The notes under the pieces were generated by a model. It saw nothing but the letters and a program-made list of their open reading frames with translations, did no database searches and was not told the DNA's origin. Of a DNA stretch of 10,077 bases, positions 1-7,354 are shown one piece after another. This DNA is from an uncultured Clostridia bacterium (lineage in GTDB: Bacteria > Bacillota > Clostridia > Oscillospirales > Ruminococcaceae). The stretch is from the NCBI GenBank assembly GCA_947385505.1, contig CANDLP010000049.1, positions 1 through 10,077 on the forward strand, in the 5' to 3' direction. The translations under genes and the position numbers were made by a program. Every line of letters begins with the position of its first letter. The stretch's first letter is position 1.

Positions 1-420
1 TCCGCTTAAGCATTCCGCGATTCTGCTGTGGGATAAAATTTCCGCGTTTTCTCTTTTTTTATATAAAAAGGAAGGAACTTCGTCAGTATGAAGTTCCGCC
101 AGCGCGCTTGTAATCTTTTGAAGCAATTCTCCGTTTATTTTATTTCGTTGGGGGAGATCATACTTTTTCATCAGGATAAAAATTTCATTTTCGTCGGCTT
201 CAATTTTTAACACTTTCGGAAGATAAGACCTTTGACGTGCCGACATACTGCGGTAAAAAAGAGCTTCACGGGAATAAGAGTCAAATTGTTCCGCTTCCAG
301 TTTTTTGCGGTTCGCATACTTTAAAACGTATTTCCCGTCTATTTCATAAACATCAGCGCCGCCTTGTCCGATTCCGATTTTTACGGCGATGTGTCCGTTT
401 AAATATTCATTGACATTCAT
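1..420 (-). CDS. APH/choline-kinase-like phosphotransferase, N-terminal part (3' end off the left edge)
   Basis: An open frame of 140 codons starts at ATG 418-420 and reaches base 1 without a stop. The translation looks like the N-lobe of a protein-kinase-fold small-molecule kinase (APH/phosphotransferase enzyme family). A glycine-rich loop lies at residues 16-22 (GIGQGGA). A strand ending in YVLKY gives a candidate ATP-binding Lys34, and RREALFY-like helix C (SREALFY) gives Glu52. A hinge-like segment FILMKKY is followed by a helix ending in LAELHT. The catalytic HGDxxxxN and DxD motifs would lie beyond the edge, so activity and substrate (aminoglycoside, choline, sugar or other) cannot be judged. 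Upstream AAGGGA lies about 14 bases before the ATG, a long spacing, so start choice is moderately sure. The gene follows the lipoprotein gene in the same direction but behind a terminator-like hairpin. Confidence 0.72.
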   Translation of the reverse strand, partial: MNVNEYLNGHIAVKIGIGQGGADVYEIDGKYVLKYANRKKLEAEQFDSYSREALFYRSMSARQRSYLPKVLKIEADENEIFILMKKYDLPQRNKINGELLQKITSALAELHTDEVPSFLYKKRENAEILSHSRIAECLSG

Positions 421-466
421 TTAATGTTATTTCGTCCCTTTATCTTATTTTAAGCGTTTGTTCCGA

Positions 467-508
467 ATTGAAAAATGCGTTTGGTATGACAAACGACTTG
501 TTTTCAAT
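467..508 (-). terminator. Terminator-like hairpin after the lipoprotein gene
   Basis: Inner arms CGTTTG/CAAACG (478-483 and 490-495) enclose a 6-base loop. Outer arms ATTGAAAA/TTTTCAAT (467-474 and 501-508) extend the stem. Read on the minus strand, the inner stem is followed by CATTTTTC, a U-tract, about 20 bases after the lipoprotein stop codon. The A-tract/U-tract outer stem means it could work in both directions. Confidence 0.6.
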
Positions 509-517
509 TTTTTAAGA

Positions 518-1228
518 CTATACCTCAGGTTTTTTAATATCGCCCTCTATACCGTTCATGTCCTCAATAAACATAGAATAATCGGAAACCGACTCCTGCC
601 CTTCGCTGTCAAAAACGCCCTTCTGATCCAATCTATAACAATATCCGCTTTTATCCAGCCATACCGAGCATTCAAAGCTCTTTAGAATCCCCAGCTCCGC
701 CATGGCTTCTTTGAACTCGTCGGCATTGTAATAAAAGGTTATCTTTTTCCCCGAATCGGTTTCTTCAACTATGCTGTCAGTCACCGCGTAGGCGTTCATG
801 GAAATTACCCCTTCGTTTGTATAAGGGTGGCGGTTTTTGCGGTCGTAAACGTAATATTCCTCGCTGCCCTGCGCTACGAACTGCCATTGAGCGTCGCCTT
901 TGTTTTTGCGGTTTATCTCGGAGCCGTTATGGTATTCGTAGACTGTCGTATCCCCTTCGGCTGACATATAAAAATAGGTCAGTTTTCCGTCTTCACGGTA
1001 CTTGAAGAGAAATTCCGCTGTTATCTCCCCCGCGGAATTGTCCTGCATATAAAAATGTCCGCTGTCAAGCTCGGTATAAAGTTTTTTTGCATTGGTTACC
1101 TCCGAATACCCCTCTATATCCTTATAGGCGGAATCTCCGCCGAAGCCGGGAATACAGGCTGTGAGCAAAACCGACAAAATTGCTCCCAAAGCCAAAAGAA
1201 ACGATATTTTTAAATTTACTTTTTTCAT
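518..1228 (-). CDS. Small secreted lipoprotein of unknown function
   Basis: The product is 236 residues. The N-terminus is a lipoprotein signal peptide: MKKVNLK, a hydrophobic core, then lipobox LTAC with the lipid-modified Cys at residue 25. The protein is therefore expected to be anchored on the outer face of the cytoplasmic membrane. The mature part is acidic and rich in Tyr, Asp and Glu, with alternating beta-type segments (for example KLTYFYMSAEG and KKITFYYNADEF), loosely like the beta-rich LolA/LppX-type lipoproteins, but I do not recognise a family. I chose the ATG at 1226-1228, preceded by AAAGGA with 7-base spacing. An in-frame ATG at 1297 would add 23 residues, but it lies inside the ptsH terminator and would bury the signal peptide. 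The gene sits downstream of ptsH in the same direction with a terminator between them. Confidence 0.85.
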   Translation of the reverse strand: MKKVNLKISFLLALGAILSVLLTACIPGFGGDSAYKDIEGYSEVTNAKKLYTELDSGHFYMQDNSAGEITAEFLFKYREDGKLTYFYMSAEGDTTVYEYHNGSEINRKNKGDAQWQFVAQGSEEYYVYDRKNRHPYTNEGVISMNAYAVTDSIVEETDSGKKITFYYNADEFKEAMAELGILKSFECSVWLDKSGYCYRLDQKGVFDSEGQESVSDYSMFIEDMNGIEGDIKKPEV

Positions 1229-1255
1229 ATGACTATCCTTTCGCGTGAAAACCGC

Positions 1256-1261
1256 ATTATA
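1256..1261 (-). promoter_or_regulatory. Candidate -10 box for the lipoprotein gene
   Basis: A perfect TATAAT on the minus strand lies about 28 bases before the chosen start codon. No good -35 hexamer is found 16-18 bases upstream, because that position falls inside the ptsH terminator stem. This may be a weak or activator-dependent promoter, or a chance match in AT-rich DNA. Confidence 0.3.
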
Positions 1262-1276
1262 TTTATGCAAATAATA

Positions 1277-1307
1277 AAACAGCCGCTCGGAAAACAAGCG
1301 GCCGTTT
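1277..1307 (-). terminator. Intrinsic terminator of ptsH
   Basis: On the minus strand the RNA forms an 11-bp stem (AAACGGCCGCU with AGCGGCUGUUU, one G-U pair) around a 9-base loop, followed by UUUUAUUAUUU. It begins about 20 bases after the ptsH stop codon. The wobble pair favours the minus-strand RNA; the plus-strand version has an A-C mismatch at that position. Confidence 0.88.
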
Positions 1308-1326
1308 ATTAAGTTTTAGCGGTCAA

Positions 1327-1590
1327 TTATTCAGCAAATCCGCTTTCAACCAATTTGATAAGACCTTCTACCGCAAGCTGTTCGTCGGAACCGTCAGCGA
1401 TAACGCGGATGGTGGTACCGCCCACAATGCCTAAAGACAGAACGCCCAAAAGGCTCTTGGCGTTTACTCTGCGTTCCTCCTTCTCTACCCAGATCGAAGA
1501 CTTGTACTCGTTAGCCTTCTGAATAAAGAAGGTTGCGGGTCTTGCGTGAAGACCTACCGAATTTTTTACCTCTACATCTTTTGCAAACAT
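1327..1590 (-). CDS. ptsH: HPr phosphocarrier protein of the PTS
   Basis: HPr carries phosphate from enzyme I to the sugar-specific EIIA domains of the phosphotransferase system. The 87-residue product has the usual length. The active-site motif GLHARPA places the phosphorylated His at residue 15, and NAKSLLGVLSLG places the HPr-kinase target Ser at residue 46. It therefore has both the transport and the CcpA-type regulatory features of Firmicutes HPr; the His rules out a Crh-type protein, which has Gln there. The start is preceded by GGAGG with 8-base spacing. The gene is monocistronic: its own promoter (1667-1695) and terminator (1277-1307) bracket it, and no ptsI follows, an arrangement seen in many Clostridia. 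Confidence 0.97.
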   Translation of the reverse strand: MFAKDVEVKNSVGLHARPATFFIQKANEYKSSIWVEKEERRVNAKSLLGVLSLGIVGGTTIRVIADGSDEQLAVEGLIKLVESGFAE

Positions 1591-1609
1591 ACTTTGTTCC
1601 TCCGTTTTG

Positions 1610-1650
1610 ATTTAAGGTTATGTTTTTTTGTACCATTTAAGGTTATGTTT
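1610..1650 (-). repeat. 16-bp direct repeat in the ptsH leader
   Basis: ATTTAAGGTTATGTTT (plus-strand reading) occurs exactly at 1610-1625 and at 1635-1650, a 25-base period. Both copies lie between the predicted transcription start (about 1660) and the ribosome-binding site, so they are in the transcribed leader. The spacing of about two and a half DNA turns could suit a dimeric binding protein, but function is unknown. Confidence 0.8.
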
Positions 1651-1666
1651 ACCTTTCATCTCTAAC

Positions 1667-1695
1667 AGTATATAACGAAATTCCGTTTTAGTCAA
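1667..1695 (-). promoter_or_regulatory. Sigma-A-type promoter of ptsH
   Basis: On the minus strand, -35 TTGACT (1690-1695) and -10 TATACT (1667-1672) are separated by exactly 17 bases. The predicted start is near 1660, giving a 5' leader of about 70 bases. Confidence 0.85.
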
Positions 1696-1914
1696 CAGGC
1701 ATTTTAAATATTTTACCGGTTTTTTGCTCATTTTTTCAAAAAAGAACAGTTTGGGTAAATTCTAAATAACAAATTTGTATTTTTTGCACAATTTTATTTA
1801 ACTTCTCTGTTAGACACATACAAAAGTTTTCAACAGGGGACGCAAATTAAATATACAATAGGTGGTATGAAAGATGATTCGGATATACAAATCTATTCTG
1901 AAGAACTGTTTTCA
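1696..1914. other. AT-rich intergenic stretch between dnaJ and the ptsH promoter
   Basis: I see no gene here. There is a 10-bp palindrome ACAAATTTGT at 1769-1778 and a weak A/T hairpin around 1723-1746. No convincing GC-rich stem plus U-tract is present to end the dnaJ message, so termination may be Rho-dependent or rely on a weak structure. Similar AT-rich sequence upstream of the ptsH -35 could help that promoter. Confidence 0.5.
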
Positions 1915-3099
1915 TCAGCCGCCCCAATTCTTTTTCAGCTCATCACCGAACTTTTTCAGCTTATCCCTGAAGCTTTCCTTCTTTTCAAAATTTTTTTCGT
2001 TCATAACCGCTTCAAGCTGCTGCAAAAGCTCCCTCTGCTGCTTGGTAAGGCGTTTCGGAACCTCTATCTGAACCTTTATCATCATATCCCCGCGGCCTTC
2101 TCTCTGACAATGCTGTACGCCTTTTCCGCGAAGCCTGAGCACGTCGCCCGGCTGGGTGCCCTCCGGTATGCGGTAGGTTACGTTACCGTCAATGGTAGGG
2201 ACGGTCAGCTCGTCGCCCAATGCCGCTTGGGTATAGCTTATGGGAAGGTCTACCCAGATATCGTCGCCGCGCCTCTCGAAAAGGGGATCCTTTCTGACGC
2301 TGATCCTTATGTTAAGATTACCCTTTGAGCCGCCGTTTACGCCCGCGTTGCCCTCTCCGGGAACGGTAAGCACCTGTCCGTTGTCGATACCCGCGGGAAC
2401 GTTTACGGTGATCTTCTTGCGCTTCTGAACCCTTCCGTTGCCGCTGCAGGCGGGACAGGGAGTTTCGATGATCTTGCCCTTTCCGCCGCACCTTGTACAA
2501 GGCCTTTGGGTGGACATGGAGCCTAACATGGTGCGCTGGGTTATCTTCACTACGCCCGAACCGTGACAGTCGGGACAGGTCTTGGGAGTGGTGCCCGATT
2601 TTGCGCCGCTTCCGTTGCAGCTGTCGCAGGTATCGGCTCTGTTAAGCTCTATATCGTGGGTAACGCCTTTACAGGCTTCCATAAAGCTGATATCCAGATT
2701 GACGGCGATATCCGATCCTCTTTTTGGCGCATTCGGATTGGAGCGTCTGCTTGTGGAAGCGCCGCCGAAAATGGTATCGAAAATGTCCCCCAAGTCAATT
2801 CCGCCGTCAGCGGAAAATCCTCCGAATCCGCCGCCGTAGCCGTATCCGCCCGCTCCTCCGCCATAAGAAGGATCAACTCCCGCGTGTCCGAACTGGTCAT
2901 ATCTTGCTCTTTTCTGAGGATCGGACAGTATATCGTTGGCCTCGTTCACTTCCTTGAACTTGGCTTCCGCTTCGGGGTCGTCGGGGTTCAGGTCAGGGTG
3001 GTATTTTTTGGCAAGCTTACGGTATGCGGACTTTATTTCCGACTCGCTTGCACCCTTCTGAAGTCCCAAGACCTCGTAATAATCTCTTTTTTCTGCCAT
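1915..3099 (-). CDS. dnaJ: Chaperone DnaJ (Hsp40, type I)
   Basis: DnaJ binds unfolded clients, delivers them to DnaK and stimulates DnaK ATP hydrolysis in the cytoplasm. The 394-residue product has all type I parts in order. The J-domain (1-70) has HPD at 34-36 and ends YDQFGHAG. The Gly/Phe-rich linker (about 75-113) is rich in [16 protein letters not shown] sequence and carries [12 protein letters not shown]. The zinc domain has four CxxCxGxG repeats beginning at Cys158, Cys175, Cys201 and Cys215, all eight cysteines present. C-terminal substrate-binding and dimerisation domains follow. The start has AAGGAG 5 bases upstream. It is the last gene of the hrcA operon, separated from dnaK by 91 bases that hold a hairpin. 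Confidence 0.98.
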   Translation of the reverse strand: MAEKRDYYEVLGLQKGASESEIKSAYRKLAKKYHPDLNPDDPEAEAKFKEVNEANDILSDPQKRARYDQFGHAGVDPSYGGGAGGYGYGGGFGGFSADGGIDLGDIFDTIFGGASTSRRSNPNAPKRGSDIAVNLDISFMEACKGVTHDIELNRADTCDSCNGSGAKSGTTPKTCPDCHGSGVVKITQRTMLGSMSTQRPCTRCGGKGKIIETPCPACSGNGRVQKRKKITVNVPAGIDNGQVLTVPGEGNAGVNGGSKGNLNIRISVRKDPLFERRGDDIWVDLPISYTQAALGDELTVPTIDGNVTYRIPEGTQPGDVLRLRGKGVQHCQREGRGDMMIKVQIEVPKRLTKQQRELLQQLEAVMNEKNFEKKESFRDKLKKFGDELKKNWGG

Positions 3100-3127
3100 A
3101 ATAGCTCCTTGATAAATTTATAGACAC

Positions 3128-3162
3128 CTTAAGGCAACACTCGTTTCCGGGGCTGCCTTAAG
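3128..3162 (-). other. Hairpin between dnaK and dnaJ
   Basis: Perfect 9-bp arms CTTAAGGCA/TGCCTTAAG (3128-3136 and 3154-3162) enclose a 17-base loop in the dnaK-dnaJ gap. On the minus strand no U-tract follows; about 17 bases later comes the dnaJ ribosome-binding site. It is better read as an intercistronic processing, stability or partial attenuation structure than as a terminator. Confidence 0.6.
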
Positions 3163-3190
3163 ATTTCAATGAATTTTTTATTTTAATTTA

Positions 3191-5044
<1,854 letters not shown>

Positions 5045-5067
5045 AATAAATCAGTTCCTTTCTTTGT

Positions 5068-5092
5068 TCCGCATTTTGCGGAGATGATTATA
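5068..5092 (-). promoter_or_regulatory. Hairpin and candidate internal -10 box upstream of dnaK
   Basis: A 6-bp stem TCCGCA/TGCGGA with a 3-base loop (5068-5082) lies just before the dnaK ribosome-binding site. Immediately upstream on the minus strand is a perfect TATAAT (5087-5092). Initiation from it would place the stem at the extreme 5' end of a dnaK-dnaJ message. No good -35 is found at 16-18 bases, so promoter function is doubtful; the stem itself is clear. Confidence 0.4.
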
Positions 5093-5192
5093 TATTTTTC
5101 GGTTGTCGGATAATTTCTTTTTTCGCTTATTCGCGTACCCGCATAAGTTATTTCCTTGCTTTTGTTTTACACTTTATTATCTTTTATTTAAT

Positions 5193-5789
5193 CTATGCTA
5201 CTACCGCCACCATCGCGAACCTCAGAATCCTGTCTCCTAATTTATAGCCTTTCTGGAATGTGGAGGCGATCATACCGCTTTCCTGTCCCTCTCCTGCGGG
5301 AACCTGCTGCACCGCCTGATGAAGAGAAGGATTAAACTCGCCCTCGGCGGGTATCTGCTCAACACCTAACTTTCCCAAAGTTTCCATAAAGGATTGATAA
5401 ATCATCTCAACTCCCTTCTTAAAATTCTGATCGGCGCAGTCTACGCTTAACGCTCTTTCAAGATTGTCCGCCACGGTGAGAAATTCCGTTACCGTTTTGG
5501 CGGTAATTTCGGGTTCAAGCTCTACGCGCTCGCGGCTTGTGCGCTTACGGTAATTGTCGTATTCCGCCATATTGCGCATAAGCTGATCCTTAAGCTTTTC
5601 CATTTCCTCGTTTTTCTTTTCAAGCTCCGCTTCAAGCGGGTTCTTTTCGGCAGGGGCTTCGTTTTCGTTATTTTCCCCGCTGTTTGCATTTTCCTCGGTT
5701 TCCTTCAAAACCTCCTCTTCGCTTACTGCATCTTTAACGTCCAATTTGTCCTTCTCCTTCTCTTTTTTCTTTTTGTCGGCTTTACTCAA
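5193..5789 (-). CDS. grpE: Nucleotide exchange factor GrpE (TTG start)
   Basis: GrpE releases ADP from DnaK and so resets the chaperone cycle. From the TTG at 5787-5789 the product is 198 residues. A Lys/Glu-rich charged N-terminus is followed by a long coiled-coil helix (ELEKKNEEMEKLKDQLMRN region), the family segment AEYDNYRKRTSRER, a four-helix part, and the C-terminal beta domain ending GYKLGDRILRFAMVAVV. I prefer TTG because AAGGAGG lies about 9 bases upstream. An in-frame ATG at 5828 would add a 13-residue Pro/Arg-rich extension translated out of the hrcA tail and has no good ribosome site. With the TTG start the gene overlaps the hrcA stop by 8 bases (TTGAGTAA), consistent with translational coupling. 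Confidence 0.93.
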   Translation of the reverse strand: MSKADKKKKEKEKDKLDVKDAVSEEEVLKETEENANSGENNENEAPAEKNPLEAELEKKNEEMEKLKDQLMRNMAEYDNYRKRTSRERVELEPEITAKTVTEFLTVADNLERALSVDCADQNFKKGVEMIYQSFMETLGKLGVEQIPAEGEFNPSLHQAVQQVPAGEGQESGMIASTFQKGYKLGDRILRFAMVAVVA

Positions 5790-6858
5790 GATCCTCCGCC
5801 TCCTTTTCCGCGGGAAGGGATTCGGCAAACGCCGATTCCTCCTCGTCTTCGCTGAGCAAATTTGTTATTTTATCGGAAAAATACTCCAGATAGGGTATTA
5901 TCTTCTTGTAATCTATGCGGGCTGGGCCTATTACCCCGAAGCTTCCCGCCTTGTGTCCGTCCTTTTCAAAGGAGGAGGTTATCACACTGGAATTTGAAAC
6001 CACAAAGGTCTGGTTTTCCTCTCCGAACATTATGTTTATTCCCGAAAAGGCGCCGGAAAGTATCTCGCTGAAACGTTCCCTGTTTCTCAGGATCGAGGCG
6101 ATCTCATGGCTTTGAAACTGTTCGCAGGCGATAAGATTAGCTTCGCCGTTTACGCTTAACTGTTCTTTTGCCATTTCAGCCGACATCTCCGCTATTCCTT
6201 TCATAAGGGGCGACAGCATCATCATATAGCTGCCCAAAGCGGCGGAGAGGCTTTCCATAAGCTCATCGGACAAGCTGTCTATATTAAGCCCCGTAAGATT
6301 CTCGTCGGCAAATCTGGTAAAAAAATCCACCTGTTCGCCTGTAAGGTCGAACTGTAAGCGGCATACACGGTTTTTTATGCTTCCCCCCGAAGTTACCAGA
6401 AGCAATACATACATTCTCCGCCCCGTGGGGATAACCTCTACCTTAGTGATTACCGAAAATCTTCCGGTTTCGTTGGCGGTGACTATGGCGCACTTGGTGA
6501 TCTCCGACAGCGCTTTTCCCGCTTCCTCGATAAGGCGGTCATCGGTATCAGCGTCGATCTCCTCAAATATTTCGTCTATTCTGTTTCTCTCGTCGTCGGA
6601 GAGCTTATGCTCCGGCATAAAATTTTCTATATAAAAACGGTAGCCGCTGAAGGTGGGAACTCTGCCGGCGCTGGTATGCGGGTGTTCAAGATACCCCAGC
6701 TGCTCCAGCATCGCCATCTCGTTGCGTATAGTGGCGGAGGACACTTTAAGGGGAAGCTTTTCCTGAACGGTTTTTGAACCGACCGGCTCACCTGTGCGAA
6801 TATACTCGTCAACCACCGTTTCCAATATTTTTAACGATCTTTTTTCCATCTCTATCAC
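5782..6858 (-). CDS. hrcA: Heat-inducible transcription repressor HrcA (GTG start)
   Basis: HrcA dimers bind CIRCE and repress class I heat-shock genes; folding of HrcA is known to depend on GroEL. The 358-residue product begins with a winged helix-turn-helix (about residues 5-75) holding SSATIRNEM at 40-48 and the wing HTSAGRVPTFSGYRFYI. A GAF-like regulatory domain and dimerisation region follow. The C-terminus ends in an unusually acidic tail (SEDEEESAFAESLPAEKEAEDLE region), making it slightly longer than many homologues. The GTG at 6856-6858 has AAGGA at 6-base spacing; an ATG three codons later has worse spacing. It is the first gene of its own repressed operon, with CIRCE about 120 bases upstream, hence autoregulation. 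Confidence 0.97.
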   Translation of the reverse strand: MIEMEKRSLKILETVVDEYIRTGEPVGSKTVQEKLPLKVSSATIRNEMAMLEQLGYLEHPHTSAGRVPTFSGYRFYIENFMPEHKLSDDERNRIDEIFEEIDADTDDRLIEEAGKALSEITKCAIVTANETGRFSVITKVEVIPTGRRMYVLLLVTSGGSIKNRVCRLQFDLTGEQVDFFTRFADENLTGLNIDSLSDELMESLSAALGSYMMMLSPLMKGIAEMSAEMAKEQLSVNGEANLIACEQFQSHEIASILRNRERFSEILSGAFSGINIMFGEENQTFVVSNSSVITSSFEKDGHKAGSFGVIGPARIDYKKIIPYLEYFSDKITNLLSEDEEESAFAESLPAEKEAEDLE

Positions 6859-6873
6859 AGACCATCCTTACAT

Positions 6874-6903
6874 AGTAAACGACAATAATGATTGCCGTTT
6901 ACT
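6874..6903 (-). other. Long hairpin in the hrcA leader, next to the ribosome-binding site
   Basis: 13-bp arms (6874-6886 and 6891-6903) surround a 4-base loop. As DNA there is one mismatch. As minus-strand RNA that position is a G-U pair, so the stem pairs fully (AGUAAACGGCAAU with AUUGUCGUUUACU). It ends about 3 bases before AAGGA of the hrcA ribosome site. No U-tract follows, so it is not an intrinsic terminator. Confidence 0.7.
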
Positions 6904-6980
6904 TAATACGGGAAGCGCTTAATGAATAAATTCTGTAAACCGTTTTCATATCGGCTCTTGGCACTCTTCCGAGTTGTGTG

Positions 6981-7007
6981 TTAGCACTCTCGCTCTTTGA
7001 GTGCTAA
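6981..7007 (-). promoter_or_regulatory. CIRCE operator (HrcA binding site)
   Basis: TTAGCACTC, nine bases, GAGTGCTAA: an exact match to the CIRCE consensus inverted repeat with the standard 9-base spacer. It starts 4 bases downstream of the -10 box of the hrcA promoter, covering the predicted transcription start, so bound HrcA would block initiation of the whole heat-shock operon. Confidence 0.98.
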
Positions 7008-7011
7008 ACAT

Positions 7012-7040
7012 AATGTATCACTTTTTCGCCGGAATGTCAA
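7012..7040 (-). promoter_or_regulatory. Sigma-A-type promoter of the hrcA-grpE-dnaK-dnaJ operon
   Basis: On the minus strand, -35 TTGACA (7035-7040) and -10 TACATT (7012-7017) are 17 bases apart. A very A/T-rich stretch with A- and T-tracts (about 7045-7095) precedes the -35 and resembles an UP element. The predicted start near 7005 gives a leader of about 147 bases. Confidence 0.85.
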
Positions 7041-7102
7041 GAGCTTTTTGAAAATTTTTTTTATTTTTCTTAATTTTCTTATTTTTAACACAAATATTCA
7101 TA

Positions 7103-7258
7103 ACTTGTCCACGTATGGTAAGTGTGCGGATTTTCGGGCAAAATTTTTCGCAGTCAAGGAAAAAATCCGCAGGAATACTTGATGTATTACATGGGGGTTG
7201 ACGCAGAAAGCGTCCGCTGTCAGCGGAAATTGTGCAAATTGCGGCTTTTCAGACAGCC
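7103..7258. other. Structured non-coding element: consecutive inverted repeats between divergent promoters
   Basis: This gene-free stretch holds closely spaced inverted repeats. H1, 7103-7123 (ACTTGTC/GGTAAGT, with G-U pairs that favour plus-strand RNA). H2, 7125-7134 with 7162-7171 (TGCGGATTTT/AAAATCCGCA, perfect 10 bp). H3, 7174-7188 (AATAC/GTATT). H4, 7200-7214 (GACGC/GCGTC). H5, 7213-7227 (TCCGCTG, T, CAGCGGA). H6, 7243-7258 (GGCT/AGCC). No reading frame of interest spans it. It could be a structured RNA leader, a small RNA, or a dispersed intergenic repeat; I cannot decide from one copy. Confidence 0.55.
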
Positions 7259-7291
7259 TCCGATTGCTATGGCATTATGACAGCACAGCTA

Positions 7292-7320
7292 TTGACAACC
7301 CGCTTTGCATAATGTAAAAT
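7292..7320 (+). promoter_or_regulatory. Sigma-A-type promoter of the zinc-ribbon/TPM operon
   Basis: -35 TTGACA (7292-7297) and -10 TAAAAT (7315-7320) are separated by 17 bases. The predicted start near 7327 leaves a short leader with AAAGGCGG before the ATG at 7355. It lies downstream of the structured element, which would therefore not be part of this transcript. Confidence 0.88.
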
Positions 7321-7354
7321 AATATCATATAATATCCGAAAGGCGGAACACAAA

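Noticed and set aside
1769..1778. Palindrome ACAAATTTGT upstream of the ptsH promoter
   Set aside because: A 10-bp A/T palindrome is easily expected by chance in this AT-rich stretch and lies far from the -35 box.
1690..1890. Intrinsic terminator for the dnaJ end
   Set aside because: Only A/T-rich weak pairings were found after dnaJ; none has a stable stem followed by a U-tract, so I did not call one.
1867..2328. Plus-strand frame of 153 codons beginning after GGTGG
   Set aside because: It lies almost entirely antisense to dnaJ, its protein has no recognisable motif, and its codon pattern mirrors the opposite strand; a shadow frame.
6997..7182. Plus-strand frame of 61 codons starting in CIRCE
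   Set aside because: It crosses the operator, the promoter and the hairpin element, has no ribosome-binding site, and shows low-complexity Phe/Leu/Ile content from AT-rich DNA.
7103..7258. CRISPR-like array or mobile element reading of the hairpin-rich region
   Set aside because: The inverted repeats differ from one another and there is no regular direct repeat, spacer pattern, transposase or target-site duplication visible.
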